Notes under the pieces: generated by a model
What the model saw: the letters and a program-made list of their open reading frames with translations, nothing else
What the model was told of the DNA's origin: nothing
Databases searched by the model: none
Shown here: positions 1-7,851 of the stretch, in pieces
Layout: each line of letters starts with the position of its first letter
Numbering within the stretch: position 1 is the first letter of the stretch
Made by a program: the position numbers and the translations under genes
NCBI GenBank assembly: GCA_949451605.1
Contig: CASTSB010000003.1
Span: 1-33,325, forward strand
Origin: an uncultured Bacilli bacterium
GTDB lineage: Bacteria; Bacillota_I; Bacilli_A; RF39; UBA660
Reading direction: 5' to 3'
DNA: 33,325 nucleotides

Positions 1-52
1 CGACAATAGTGTATGCGAAAATAGGAAGTTGCCAAGAATTTTTTTTGTTTAT

Positions 53-84
53 AAAAAGAAAAGTTTTATCTTTTCTTTTTTTTT
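53..84 (+). terminator. Rho-independent terminator of an upstream gene outside the window
   Basis: An 11-bp A/G-rich arm (53-63) pairs with a C/T-rich arm (70-80) around a six-base loop and is followed by a T-run reaching 84. It directly abuts the tldD promoter. Bases 1-52 hold no gene I can support. Confidence 0.65.
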
Positions 85-92
85 GCTATACT
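84..92 (+). promoter_or_regulatory. Extended -10 promoter of tldD-tldE
   Basis: TGCTATACT matches the extended -10 consensus TGNTATAAT at eight of nine positions. No good -35 is present; the upstream bases are the terminator T-run. Predicted transcription start near 99 gives a leader of about 19 nt beginning at the AAGGAG ribosome-binding site (101-106). Confidence 0.6.
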
Positions 93-117
93 AAAAAAAC
101 AAGGAGAAAAAATTAAA

Positions 118-1491
118 ATGGAAAAAAAACAATATGAAGAATTATTAAACATTTTATTACAAACAGGTGCAGATTTCTCAGAAGTGTTTTATGAGGATAC
201 TATTAGAAAAATATATGAAGTAACTGATTCAAAATTGAACGATATATCAGTAGAAACATTTAGAGGTATTGGATTAAGAATGATTAAAGACAACGATACA
301 TATTATTCTTCATCTAATAATCTTGATTTTGAATTTCTAAAGAATCAAGCTTTAAATTTAAGTGAAAATATTAATGGGAGTAAAAAAGAAGAGATAAAAC
401 TAAATGATTTGAAAGAAGAAAAAATCAATTTTAAATTAGCTCATGAATCTTTAAAGCCTGAAGAGAAAAAAGATTTATTAAAAAAACTAGATAAAAAAGT
501 TAGATCATTTTCCAATTATATAACTCAAGTAAATTTAATGCTTTTAGAAGAATATAGAAATATAACAATAACTAATTCAGAAGCAAATTATATTAAATCA
601 AATAAATTATTAACAAGGTTTATCTGTATCGTTCATACTGAAAAAGAAGGTATTAAAGAAAAAAGCATGATAGATAGAGCTGTTGGAAAAGGATATGAAT
701 TTCTTAAAGAAAATAATTTAGAAGAACTTTGTTTAGAATGTGCAAAAGAAGCTGTTGAAAAATTAGATGCAGAAAACTTTAAAGGTGGAGAATTACCTGT
801 TATATTATGCCCAGGATTTGGTGCAGTTATTTTTCATGAAGCCTGTGGTCATGGATTGGAGGCTACGTCAGTTGCACCAAAGTTGTCAGTCTTCTCTGAT
901 GATTTAGAAAAAGAGGTAGCTTCTTCAAAGGTCACTTTAATAGATGATGGAACTCTAGAAGGATATTGGGGTAGTAACCTAATAGATGATGAAGGAAATA
1001 AAACACAAAAAAACATTTTAATTGACAAAGGAATTTTAAAATCGTATTTAATCGATAAAGAAAACTCTAAAAAAATGAACCTGCCATCAAATGGTTGCGG
1101 AAGAAGAGAAAATTATACATACCCACCAACTTCAAGAATGAGTAACACTTATTTAGCTCCTGGTACAGATAAAATAGATGATATGATAAAAAGTATAGAG
1201 TTAGGAGTATACTGCACTAAAATGAGTGGAGGAAGTGTTAATACTTCAACTGGAGAATTTAATTTCGCAGTAGATTCAGCATTTTTAATAGAAAATGGAA
1301 AAATTACTAAAAGAATAAAAGGCATTACATTGATTGGAACAAGTAAAGAAATACTTAAGAATGTTGAAATGGTTTCAGATGATTTATTAATATCAGGTGG
1401 TTATTGTGGAAGCAAGAGTGGTACTATTCCAGTCACGATAGGACAACCAACTATCAAGGTTTCAAAAATGCTTGTAGGAGGAAAAGAATAA
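118..1491 (+). CDS. tldD: TldD metalloprotease subunit
   Basis: TldD is the catalytic subunit of the TldD/TldE cytoplasmic zinc metalloprotease, which degrades or trims unfolded and modified peptides (for example microcin B17 leader removal in E. coli). The 457-residue length fits the family. The HExxxH zinc-binding motif is intact at residues 240-245 (HEACGH), followed by the typical glycine-rich C-terminal half with a GGSVNTSTGEF segment. The ATG at 118 follows AAGGAG with good spacing. The stop TAA shares its last base with the ATG of tldE, so the two are translationally coupled and probably made in equal amounts. No RiPP precursor or maturation gene is visible next to it, so the substrate is unknown. 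Confidence 0.96.
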   Translation: MEKKQYEELLNILLQTGADFSEVFYEDTIRKIYEVTDSKLNDISVETFRGIGLRMIKDNDTYYSSSNNLDFEFLKNQALNLSENINGSKKEEIKLNDLKEEKINFKLAHESLKPEEKKDLLKKLDKKVRSFSNYITQVNLMLLEEYRNITITNSEANYIKSNKLLTRFICIVHTEKEGIKEKSMIDRAVGKGYEFLKENNLEELCLECAKEAVEKLDAENFKGGELPVILCPGFGAVIFHEACGHGLEATSVAPKLSVFSDDLEKEVASSKVTLIDDGTLEGYWGSNLIDDEGNKTQKNILIDKGILKSYLIDKENSKKMNLPSNGCGRRENYTYPPTSRMSNTYLAPGTDKIDDMIKSIELGVYCTKMSGGSVNTSTGEFNFAVDSAFLIENGKITKRIKGITLIGTSKEILKNVEMVSDDLLISGGYCGSKSGTIPVTIGQPTIKVSKMLVGGKE

Positions 1492-2768
1492 TGACATGTC
1501 AAGAATTTATTAAATATGGAAAAGAAAAGGGCTTTACTGACATACAAATAGTCGAAGAAACCAGTAATAATATAGATTCAAGTTATATAAATGAAAAGTT
1601 AGATGCCAATAATTCATCTTTTTCAATTAGCTACTTTGTAAAAGCAGAAAAAGATAATAAAACTGTAAAAATATCAACTGATTACTTAGAGAAAAATATA
1701 ATTGATTTATTAGATTTAAAAATTGAAAATGAAGACTCTTCTTATCAGGATGAGTATCTAACAGATTTGACAAATAACAACTCATTAAGCTTGGAAAAAA
1801 TAGATATAACAGACGAAATTAAAACTTTAAAGACTATTTATAAGTTGAAAGAAAATAACAACATTAAATCAATTACTTCATGTTACTCAGGATCTTCTTA
1901 TAAAAAAAGAATAGTTAATTCCAAAAGTGTAGATATTTCAACAACAAAAAAAGTATATGACTTTTATATCGAAGTATTAGTTGAGAAAAATGGTAATATA
2001 GTAAGTCATTCTTCTAGTGCGTTAAAAACTAATAAAGAACAAATAAATATTGAAAAAATAACTTTAGATACAATAGAAGAAGCTAAGAAGATGTTAATAA
2101 AAGAGCAGTTAGAAACAAAAAAATACAACTTAATTCTATCAAACACTGTAGCTGGTTCAATTTTAAGTCAAATAATTGCTGGATTATATGCAAATAATAT
2201 TAGAAAGAAAACTTCTTTTTTCCTAAATAAAAAAGATGAGAAAATATTTAGTGAAAAAATTAATATAGTAGAAGATCCTAGAAATAAAAACTATCCTGGA
2301 TTTACCCTGTTTGATGATGATGGAGTTCCAACTAAGAAAAAACAAATTATCGATAAAGGAATTCTAAAGACATATTTATATAATATTAAAGAAGCAAAAA
2401 TTGCAAATTTAGAATCAACCGGAAATTCATATGGTGAAGTAGGGGTTAGAAATCTATATCTTTTACCTGGTACTAAAAATAAAGAAGATTTATTTTTGGA
2501 CATAAAAAATGGATTATATATTACAGATTATATGGGATCCGCAAATACTTCAATTGATATTGCAACTGGGAATATATCTATTCAAGTCTTTGGATTTATT
2601 ATCGAAAACGGCAAAATAAAATGTGGCTTTGAACCTTGTATCTTAACAACAACATTTGAAGAAATATTTAATAATGTAGAAGAAATTGGTAATGATTTAG
2701 AGTTTTTCTCTAGTAGAGCAGGCTCTCCATCGCTTTACATAAAAAATATTTCTATAGTAGCCAAGTAA
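1491..2768 (+). CDS. tldE: TldE/PmbA non-catalytic partner subunit
   Basis: TldE (PmbA) pairs with TldD in a heterodimeric peptidase and shapes the substrate channel. The protein has 425 residues when started at the ATG at 1491, which follows GGAGG at 1476-1480. An in-frame upstream ATG at 1404 exists, but it lies inside tldD and has no matching family sequence, so I reject it. The HExxxH motif of TldD is absent: the equivalent stretch reads NTVAGSILSQ, as expected for the non-catalytic subunit. The C-terminal part (DYMGSANTSIDIATGNIS) matches the modulator-of-gyrase family. It overlaps tldD by one base and is followed by a terminator at 2799-2823. Confidence 0.95.
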   Translation: MTCQEFIKYGKEKGFTDIQIVEETSNNIDSSYINEKLDANNSSFSISYFVKAEKDNKTVKISTDYLEKNIIDLLDLKIENEDSSYQDEYLTDLTNNNSLSLEKIDITDEIKTLKTIYKLKENNNIKSITSCYSGSSYKKRIVNSKSVDISTTKKVYDFYIEVLVEKNGNIVSHSSSALKTNKEQINIEKITLDTIEEAKKMLIKEQLETKKYNLILSNTVAGSILSQIIAGLYANNIRKKTSFFLNKKDEKIFSEKINIVEDPRNKNYPGFTLFDDDGVPTKKKQIIDKGILKTYLYNIKEAKIANLESTGNSYGEVGVRNLYLLPGTKNKEDLFLDIKNGLYITDYMGSANTSIDIATGNISIQVFGFIIENGKIKCGFEPCILTTTFEEIFNNVEEIGNDLEFFSSRAGSPSLYIKNISIVAK

Positions 2769-2798
2769 ATTTACAATGAAAAAGTAAAAATATTTCAT

Positions 2799-2823
2799 AA
2801 GAGTTGTATAACTCTTTTTTTTT
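2799..2823 (+). terminator. Terminator after tldE
   Basis: Stem AAGAGTT/AACTCTT with loop GTAT, then a nine-base T-run. The end of the 5' arm and the loop also form the -35 element (TTGTAT, 2804-2809) of the tsaE promoter. Confidence 0.8.
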
Positions 2824-2832
2824 GATTATAAT
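2804..2832 (+). promoter_or_regulatory. Promoter of tsaE-tsaB-rimI, embedded in the tldE terminator
   Basis: TTGTAT (2804-2809), a 17-bp spacer, then TATAAT (2827-2832). The predicted start near 2839 would leave only about 12 nt before the tsaE ATG, with AGGTG at the 5' end. Confidence 0.65.
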
Positions 2833-2850
2833 AATTTGTAGGTGAATAAA

Positions 2851-3309
2851 ATGGATTATAAAATAACAACATACTCAGAAGAGGAAACAATTGAATTAGC
2901 AGAAAACTTTGAATCAGAGAAATTTCCAAATATGGTAATCTGTTTAAGAGGTGACTTAGGTAGTGGAAAAACAATATTTACAAAAGGTTTTGCACAAGCT
3001 ATGGAAATAAAAGAAGAAGTTACATCTCCTACATTCAATATTATTAAAGAATATACATCAGGTGAAATGCCACTATATCATATGGACGTATATAGAGTAG
3101 ATGGTAGGGAAAATGAACTTGGTATTGAAGAATATTACACTAAAGGTGGAATAGTAATAATTGAATGGGCTGACTTGATTCCAGATTACTTACCAGAAGA
3201 GAGATTGGATATTAAAATAAAACATTCTTCAGAAGATGAAGATAAAAGAATAATAACTATCACTCCATATGGTGACCAATATGAAGAATTATGTGAGGCT
3301 GTACTATGA
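2851..3309 (+). CDS. tsaE: TsaE, ATPase for tRNA t6A synthesis
   Basis: TsaE is the P-loop ATPase that works with TsaB and TsaD to transfer threonylcarbamoyl to A37 of ANN-decoding tRNAs. At 152 residues it has the usual size. The Walker A motif GDLGSGKT is at residues 34-41, followed by the family motif SPTFNIIKEY and by the MDVYR and IIEWAD segments. I chose the ATG at 2851 because a GTG at 2842 lies within the AGGTG ribosome-binding site. The gene ends in TGA, the only TGA stop among the complete genes here. That TGA overlaps the ATG of tsaB (ATGA), which indicates translational coupling. Confidence 0.95.
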   Translation: MDYKITTYSEEETIELAENFESEKFPNMVICLRGDLGSGKTIFTKGFAQAMEIKEEVTSPTFNIIKEYTSGEMPLYHMDVYRVDGRENELGIEEYYTKGGIVIIEWADLIPDYLPEERLDIKIKHSSEDEDKRIITITPYGDQYEELCEAVL

Positions 3310-3929
3310 GATACTTATATATAGATACTTCCTCTAGCTTTTTATATTCTGCAATTGTTGAAAATAATACACTAATTGAAGAAGTAAAACAAGAATTTGG
3401 TCATAATCTGTCAGAAGAAGCTATGCCAGCAATTATTTCAATGTTTGAAAAATCAAAACTTAATGCAAAAGATATAGATAAAATAATCGTTGTAAATGGA
3501 CCAGGCTCTTTTACTGGAATTAGAATTGGTATAACAATAGCAAAAGTTTATGCTTGGAGTCTAAATATTCCTATAACGACAATTACATCAATTGAAGCAA
3601 TGGCTATTTCTACTAATATCAATACTTATAAAGTTCCAATGTTAGACGCAAGAAGAGGCTATGTATTTACAGGAATTTTTGATAGTGAAAATAATGTTAT
3701 ACTTGAACCAAGTTATCTAAAAAAAGAAGAATTAAATGATAAGCTAACAGACTTGAATGTCTTTACAGTAATTACAAATGACAATACTATTGATTATCAA
3801 AATCAAGAAAGTTACACTCCTGATTTCTTAAAAATAATTGAAAAATTTAAAGACAAAGAAAATTTAAATCCACATGGAGTAAATCCAAATTATTTAAAAT
3901 TAACAGAAGCAGAAGAAAGTAAATTGTAA
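3306..3929 (+). CDS. tsaB: TsaB, t6A complex scaffold protein
   Basis: TsaB is an inactive Kae1/TsaD-like protein (ASKHA fold) that dimerises with TsaD and is required for t6A tRNA modification. The 207-residue product begins MRYLYIDTSS, the family's N-terminal ATPase-like strand, and carries the hallmark GPGSFTGIRIG at residues 65-75. It overlaps tsaE by four bases (ATGA) and ends three bases before rimI. The order tsaE-tsaB-rimI-tsaD is the classic Firmicute arrangement, which supports all four assignments. Confidence 0.94.
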   Translation: MRYLYIDTSSSFLYSAIVENNTLIEEVKQEFGHNLSEEAMPAIISMFEKSKLNAKDIDKIIVVNGPGSFTGIRIGITIAKVYAWSLNIPITTITSIEAMAISTNINTYKVPMLDARRGYVFTGIFDSENNVILEPSYLKKEELNDKLTDLNVFTVITNDNTIDYQNQESYTPDFLKIIEKFKDKENLNPHGVNPNYLKLTEAEESKL

Positions 3930-3931
3930 TT

Positions 3932-4333
3932 ATGTTTATTGAATTAACAAAAAATAATTTTTTTGAAATAGAAAATTCTTTCTTAAATATTGAAGAGGTC
4001 AAAAAAGATTTAAATAGTAACCCATTTGGCAGATACTTAATATTAAAGGAAAATAACGAAGTTATAGGTTATGTTTATTATAGTGATATCTATGAAAGAG
4101 CTGAGATAAATCAAATTGAAATAAACTTTATCCACAGAAACTGTGGAAAAGGTTCTAAATTACTAAAAAAAATGATTGAACTTGTGGAAAAAGATATAAC
4201 TTTAGAAGTAAAAATTGATAATATTCCAGCTATAGCTCTTTATAAAAAATTTAATTTTGAAAAAAAAGCTATCAGGAAAAACTACTATAATGGAGTAGAT
4301 GGAATATTAATGGAAAGAAAAAAGACTCTTTAA
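3932..4333 (+). CDS. rimI: RimI-type GNAT N-acetyltransferase
   Basis: This is a GNAT-fold acetyltransferase. RimI acetylates the N-terminus of ribosomal protein S18 in E. coli, and its gene commonly sits between tsaB and tsaD. The acetyl-CoA loop motif RxxGKG is at residues 69-74 (RNCGKG), followed by an amphipathic helix and a C-terminal IALYKKFNFEKKAIRKNYY segment typical of motif B. At 133 residues it is shorter than the usual ~150, with a compact N-terminus. No Shine-Dalgarno site is evident before the ATG, which lies two bases after the tsaB stop, so it probably depends on translational coupling. The exact protein substrate is inferred from context. Confidence 0.85.
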   Translation: MFIELTKNNFFEIENSFLNIEEVKKDLNSNPFGRYLILKENNEVIGYVYYSDIYERAEINQIEINFIHRNCGKGSKLLKKMIELVEKDITLEVKIDNIPAIALYKKFNFEKKAIRKNYYNGVDGILMERKKTL

Positions 4334-4353
4334 CTAGAAAAAAAGAGTCTTTT
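4321..4353 (+). terminator. Terminator overlapping the rimI stop codon
   Basis: An 11-bp perfect stem AAAGACTCTTT (4321-4331) / AAAGAGTCTTT (4342-4352) with a ten-base loop, ending in a short T-run. The rimI TAA spans the last stem base and the loop, so the final rimI codons encode the 5' arm. Confidence 0.8.
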
Positions 4354-4354
4354 G

Positions 4355-4363
4355 TGTTAAAAT
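4355..4363 (+). promoter_or_regulatory. Putative extended -10 promoter of tsaD
   Basis: TGTTAAAAT begins two bases after the rimI terminator T-run. No convincing -35 is present. The predicted leader before the tsaD ATG is about 20 nt and contains AAAGAGG (4377-4383). Confidence 0.45.
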
Positions 4364-4389
4364 AAGTTCGAATTGAAAAGAGGTATATT

Positions 4390-5394
4390 ATGAAAGATAC
4401 ATATATTTTAGGAATAGAAAGTAGTTGTGATGAAACTAGTGTATCTATTGTAAAAAATGGAACAGAAGAAATAGCAACAGTTATCTCATCACAAATAGAT
4501 ATTCATAAAGATTTTGGTGGAGTAGTACCAGAAATAGCTAGTAGGGAACATGTCAAAAATGTTACTATGGTTTTAGAAGAATGCATGGAAAAAGCTAATA
4601 TGAAAATAGAAGATGTTGATGCAATAGCTCTAACTTATGGTCCTGGATTAATAGGCTCTTTATTAATCGGACTTGAAACTGCAAAAACACTTTCATTTGT
4701 ATATAATAAACCGCTAATTCCAGTTCATCATATTGCGGGTCACATATATGCTAATAGTCTTGTTAAAAAATTAGAATTTCCACTTTTGGCAGTTGTTGTT
4801 AGTGGAGGACATACTGAGCTTATCGAAATGGAAAAACACTATAGTTTCAAAAAATTAGGTGGAACTTTAGATGACGCTATTGGAGAATGTTATGATAAAG
4901 TAGCAAGAGTAATAGGACTAGAATATCCAGGTGGACCTAAGATAGATAAAATGGCGACTATTGGTAAAAAAACATATAATTTACCTGTTCCATTAAAAGA
5001 TGATAGTTATAATTTCTCATTTAGTGGACTAAAAAGTGCTGTTATAAATTTAGCTCATAATGAAAAACAACGTGGAGAAGAAATTAGAAACGAAGATCTT
5101 GCTGCATCTTTTCAAAGCGTTGCTGTTGAAGCTATTATTACCAAAGTTAAAAAAGCAATAATTGATAAGAATATTAAGAATGTAATTGTAGCAGGAGGAG
5201 TTGCTGCTAATAATGGATTAAGAAATGCAATGAGCGAATTATCTAAAGAATTGAATTTTGATTTATCAATACCACCAATGAAGTATTGTACTGATAATGC
5301 AACTATGATTGCAGCAGCCGGTTATTATGCTTATTTAGACGGAAGACGAGCAGACATGACTCTAAATTCTAAATCACAAGACGAATTGAAGTAA
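4390..5394 (+). CDS. tsaD: TsaD, tRNA N6-adenosine threonylcarbamoyltransferase
   Basis: TsaD is the catalytic subunit (Kae1/OSGEP family) that attaches threonylcarbamoyl from TC-AMP to adenosine 37 of tRNA. The 334-residue length is typical. It starts LGIESSCDETSVSIV and contains GPGLIGSL, the metal-binding histidines H114 and H118 (HHIAGH), SGGHTEL, the GGTLDDAIGECYDKVAR segment, and a C-terminal CTDNATMIAAAGYY with the conserved aspartate. It has a putative separate promoter rather than joining tsaE-tsaB-rimI directly, although weak read-through is possible. The stop codon lies in the loop of its terminator. Confidence 0.97.
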   Translation: MKDTYILGIESSCDETSVSIVKNGTEEIATVISSQIDIHKDFGGVVPEIASREHVKNVTMVLEECMEKANMKIEDVDAIALTYGPGLIGSLLIGLETAKTLSFVYNKPLIPVHHIAGHIYANSLVKKLEFPLLAVVVSGGHTELIEMEKHYSFKKLGGTLDDAIGECYDKVARVIGLEYPGGPKIDKMATIGKKTYNLPVPLKDDSYNFSFSGLKSAVINLAHNEKQRGEEIRNEDLAASFQSVAVEAIITKVKKAIIDKNIKNVIVAGGVAANNGLRNAMSELSKELNFDLSIPPMKYCTDNATMIAAAGYYAYLDGRRADMTLNSKSQDELK

Positions 5395-5411
5395 ACAATT
5401 TGTCTTTTTTT
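5380..5411 (+). terminator. Terminator with the tsaD stop codon in its loop
   Basis: Stem GACGAATTG (5380-5388) / CAATTTGTC (5396-5404) with one G-U pair, loop AAGTAAA holding the tsaD TAA (5392-5394), then seven T. The 5' arm encodes the C-terminal residues of TsaD. Confidence 0.8.
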
Positions 5412-5450
5412 GATTGCAGCTAAAAAAACGCTTCTTTTATTTGTAGGATA

Positions 5451-5459
5451 TGTTATAAT
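5451..5459 (+). promoter_or_regulatory. Extended -10 promoter of the adh-FIST-aldh operon
   Basis: Perfect TGTTATAAT. The -35 region is weak (CTTCTT at 17-bp spacing). The predicted start near 5466 gives a leader of about 17-20 nt with AGGGAGG at 5472-5478. Confidence 0.7.
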
Positions 5460-5482
5460 GATTTATAGAATAGGGAGGCTAG

Positions 5483-6637
5483 ATGATGATAAATAGAGTT
5501 GTTTTAAATGAAACTTCTTATTTTGGTCGTGGAGCAAGAAAAAATCTTGCTACTGAAATCAAAGCTAGAGGTTTCCACAAAGTACTTCTTGTTACAGATA
5601 AGACTTTGTTAGAGTCTAAAACAGTAGATATGATTACAAGAGTGCTTGAGCATAATATTATAGGATATTATTTATTTGACGGTATCAAGCCAAATCCTAC
5701 AGTAAAAAATGTTCAAGATGGATTATTAATGGCTAATATTAATAATGTAGATTGTATAGTTGCAGTAGGTGGAGGTAGCGTAATTGATACAGCAAAAGCA
5801 ATTTCAATTATAATGACTAATCCAGAATATAATGATGTAGTTAGTCTTGATGGAGTTGCTGAAACTAAAAATAAAGGACTACCTTTAATTGCTATACCAA
5901 CAACATCAGGTACAGCAGCAGAAGTAACAATTAATTATGTAATTACTGATGAAGTAAATACTAAAAAGATGGTATGTGTTGATGTACATGATATACCAGT
6001 TGTTGCAATAATAGACCCAGATTTAATGGATGGAATGCCACAATTTTTAGCAGCGTCTACTGGAATGGATGCTCTAACTCATGCTATGGAAGGTTATATT
6101 ACAAAAGCAGGATGGTTAATACCTGATATTTTCCATGTAAATGCAATGGCTTTAATTTACAAAAATTTAGAAAAAGCTGCCAATGAAAAAGATAAAGTAG
6201 CAATTGAAAAAATGGCTTATGCACAATATATAGCTGGTATGGGATTTTCAAATGTTGGACTTGGAATAGTACATTCGATGGCTCATTCTCTTGGAGCATA
6301 TTTTGATATTCCACATGGAGTAGCAAATGCGCTATTACTACCACATATAATGAAATTTAATGGAGATTCTTGTCCTGAATTATTTAGAAATATGGCAAAT
6401 GCTTTTGGACTAAACACAAATGGAAAAAATGATAATGAAGTTATAGATTTAGTTGTTGATGCTATTAAAAAATTATCAGAAAATCTTGGAATACCACAAC
6501 ATTTAAAAGATTTAGGTATACCACAAGAAATGATACCAACGCTTGCTAGTCAGGCTATTAATGATGTATGTACACCTGGAAACCCAAAAGATGTTACAGT
6601 AGATGATATTATAGCATTATATAAAGAAGCTTATTAA
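5483..6637 (+). CDS. Iron-type (group III) alcohol dehydrogenase
   Basis: This NAD(P)-dependent dehydrogenase belongs to the Fe-ADH family (FucO, DhaT, YugJ-like) and interconverts an aldehyde and a primary alcohol. The 384-residue length matches. The nucleotide-binding GGGSVIDTAKAI and the PTTSGTAAEVT segment are present. The metal ligands fit D196, H200, H264 (or the neighbouring H268) and H278 in MDALTHAMEG, VHSMAHSLG and IPHGVAN. Two adjacent ATGs are possible: 5483 is 4 nt and 5486 is 7 nt from the AGGGAGG site, so 5486 may be the true start. It is first in an operon with a FIST protein and an aldehyde dehydrogenase. The substrate is not determined by sequence; lactaldehyde, butanal and 3-hydroxypropanal all fit the family. 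Confidence 0.93.
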   Translation: MMINRVVLNETSYFGRGARKNLATEIKARGFHKVLLVTDKTLLESKTVDMITRVLEHNIIGYYLFDGIKPNPTVKNVQDGLLMANINNVDCIVAVGGGSVIDTAKAISIIMTNPEYNDVVSLDGVAETKNKGLPLIAIPTTSGTAAEVTINYVITDEVNTKKMVCVDVHDIPVVAIIDPDLMDGMPQFLAASTGMDALTHAMEGYITKAGWLIPDIFHVNAMALIYKNLEKAANEKDKVAIEKMAYAQYIAGMGFSNVGLGIVHSMAHSLGAYFDIPHGVANALLLPHIMKFNGDSCPELFRNMANAFGLNTNGKNDNEVIDLVVDAIKKLSENLGIPQHLKDLGIPQEMIPTLASQAINDVCTPGNPKDVTVDDIIALYKEAY

Positions 6638-6655
6638 AAAGAAAAGAGGTAAAAA

Positions 6656-7843
6656 ATGTTAAAAGCAAAAGTAGGACATAGTATTGAAAAAGATAGTTAT
6701 AACGCAGGACTTGAAACAGCAAAACAAGCAATCGAAGGAATGCAAAATAATAAATTAGGATTTCTTTATACATCAGTAAAAAATGATATTAAAGAGGTTG
6801 TAAAAGGAGCAAAAAGCATAATGAATGCTCCAATAATTGGATGTACAAGTAGTGGAGCAATTATGACTCCTGAAGGAATCATTACATCAGAAAATGGTTT
6901 TGCTGGAATGATGGCCTTTGATGACCCTGATATGGTTGTTGGGGTTGCTTGTCATGAATCAGGCAAAGATGCTAGAGCAATCGGAAGAAAAGTTGCAATA
7001 GAAGCAGTTGAAAATGCAAAAACAACAAGAGCTCCAGGATACTTCTATATGGTAGCAAGCCCAAAAGAGGAAGAAGAATACCTAATGGGAATTCAAGATG
7101 TAATAGGTAGAGTTCCTATGTTTGGTGGAAGTGCTGCAGATGATACAGTAGAAGGAAATTGGAAAATAATTTGTAATGATAAGGTATTTACAGACGGAGT
7201 AGCAGTTGCATTCTTTTATACAGATAATGAAATTGCAACTTCATTTACTGGGGCTTATAACGAAACCAACAATGTAGGAATTATTACTGAAGTTAAAAAT
7301 GACCGTACTTTAGTAACAATTGATGGAATATCTGCCTTAAAAAAATACGCTCAATGGACAAATGTAAAACCAGAAAGTTTAAAAGGTCAAAATCTTTTAG
7401 CAGCTTCTATTACCAAACCATTAGGAGTTAAGGATCCACTTGGAAATCTTACAGTAATTCGTCATCCAATGTTTGGAAACGATGAAGGAACAAGAACAAC
7501 TTCCGATGATACAATTACATTAGGGAATAAGGCTGTTCCAGGAACTGCTATTATTCAATTAGAAGCAACTGTTGATGAATTAATAGATTCAACTGGATCA
7601 ACATTAAAAGATGTTAGAAGACAATTGTATAATGAACCTGCTGCATATGTTTTAGTTCATTGTGGAGGAAGAAAACTAGGTGTTGGAGATAGAATAGAAG
7701 AAGTTCACAAGCAATTAGTAAAAGAAGCAAAAGGAATTCCATTTATAACAGTATTTACATTTGGAGAATATGGATATGATGAACATTCATCTAATATTTG
7801 TGGAGGATTAATGTTATCATTCACAGCTTTCGGTAAAAATTAG
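6656..7843 (+). CDS. FIST-domain protein (FIST_N plus FIST_C)
   Basis: A cytoplasmic protein of 395 residues consisting of a FIST N-terminal domain (about 25-230; IIGCTSSGAIMTPEG, FGGSAADDTVEGNW) and a FIST C-terminal domain (about 230-380; NEPAAYVLVHCGGRK, ITVFTFGEYG). FIST domains are thought to be sensory and to bind small ligands such as amino acids or related metabolites. No kinase, cyclase, methyl-accepting or DNA-binding output domain is attached, and no membrane segment is seen. The gene sits 18 bp after the alcohol dehydrogenase and 8 bp before the aldehyde dehydrogenase, each with a ribosome-binding site (AAGAGG here). Co-expression suggests that its ligand relates to that pathway, which is my inference. 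Confidence 0.88.
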   Translation: MLKAKVGHSIEKDSYNAGLETAKQAIEGMQNNKLGFLYTSVKNDIKEVVKGAKSIMNAPIIGCTSSGAIMTPEGIITSENGFAGMMAFDDPDMVVGVACHESGKDARAIGRKVAIEAVENAKTTRAPGYFYMVASPKEEEEYLMGIQDVIGRVPMFGGSAADDTVEGNWKIICNDKVFTDGVAVAFFYTDNEIATSFTGAYNETNNVGIITEVKNDRTLVTIDGISALKKYAQWTNVKPESLKGQNLLAASITKPLGVKDPLGNLTVIRHPMFGNDEGTRTTSDDTITLGNKAVPGTAIIQLEATVDELIDSTGSTLKDVRRQLYNEPAAYVLVHCGGRKLGVGDRIEEVHKQLVKEAKGIPFITVFTFGEYGYDEHSSNICGGLMLSFTAFGKN

Positions 7844-7851
7844 GAGGCAAA

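Noticed and set aside
1-52. 3' end of a structured RNA upstream of tldD
   Set aside because: The stretch is too short and shows no convincing stem or recognised consensus; the 5' part would be outside the window.
2851-3309. Mycoplasma-type code with TGA read as tryptophan
   Set aside because: The TGA of tsaE overlaps the tsaB start as ATGA, tsaE already has the normal family length there, and tryptophan is encoded by TGG throughout.
6099-6344. Minus-strand frame within the alcohol dehydrogenase gene
   Set aside because: It is a shadow of a strongly conserved plus-strand gene, with no ribosome-binding site and biased composition; the same applies to the other antisense frames within real genes.
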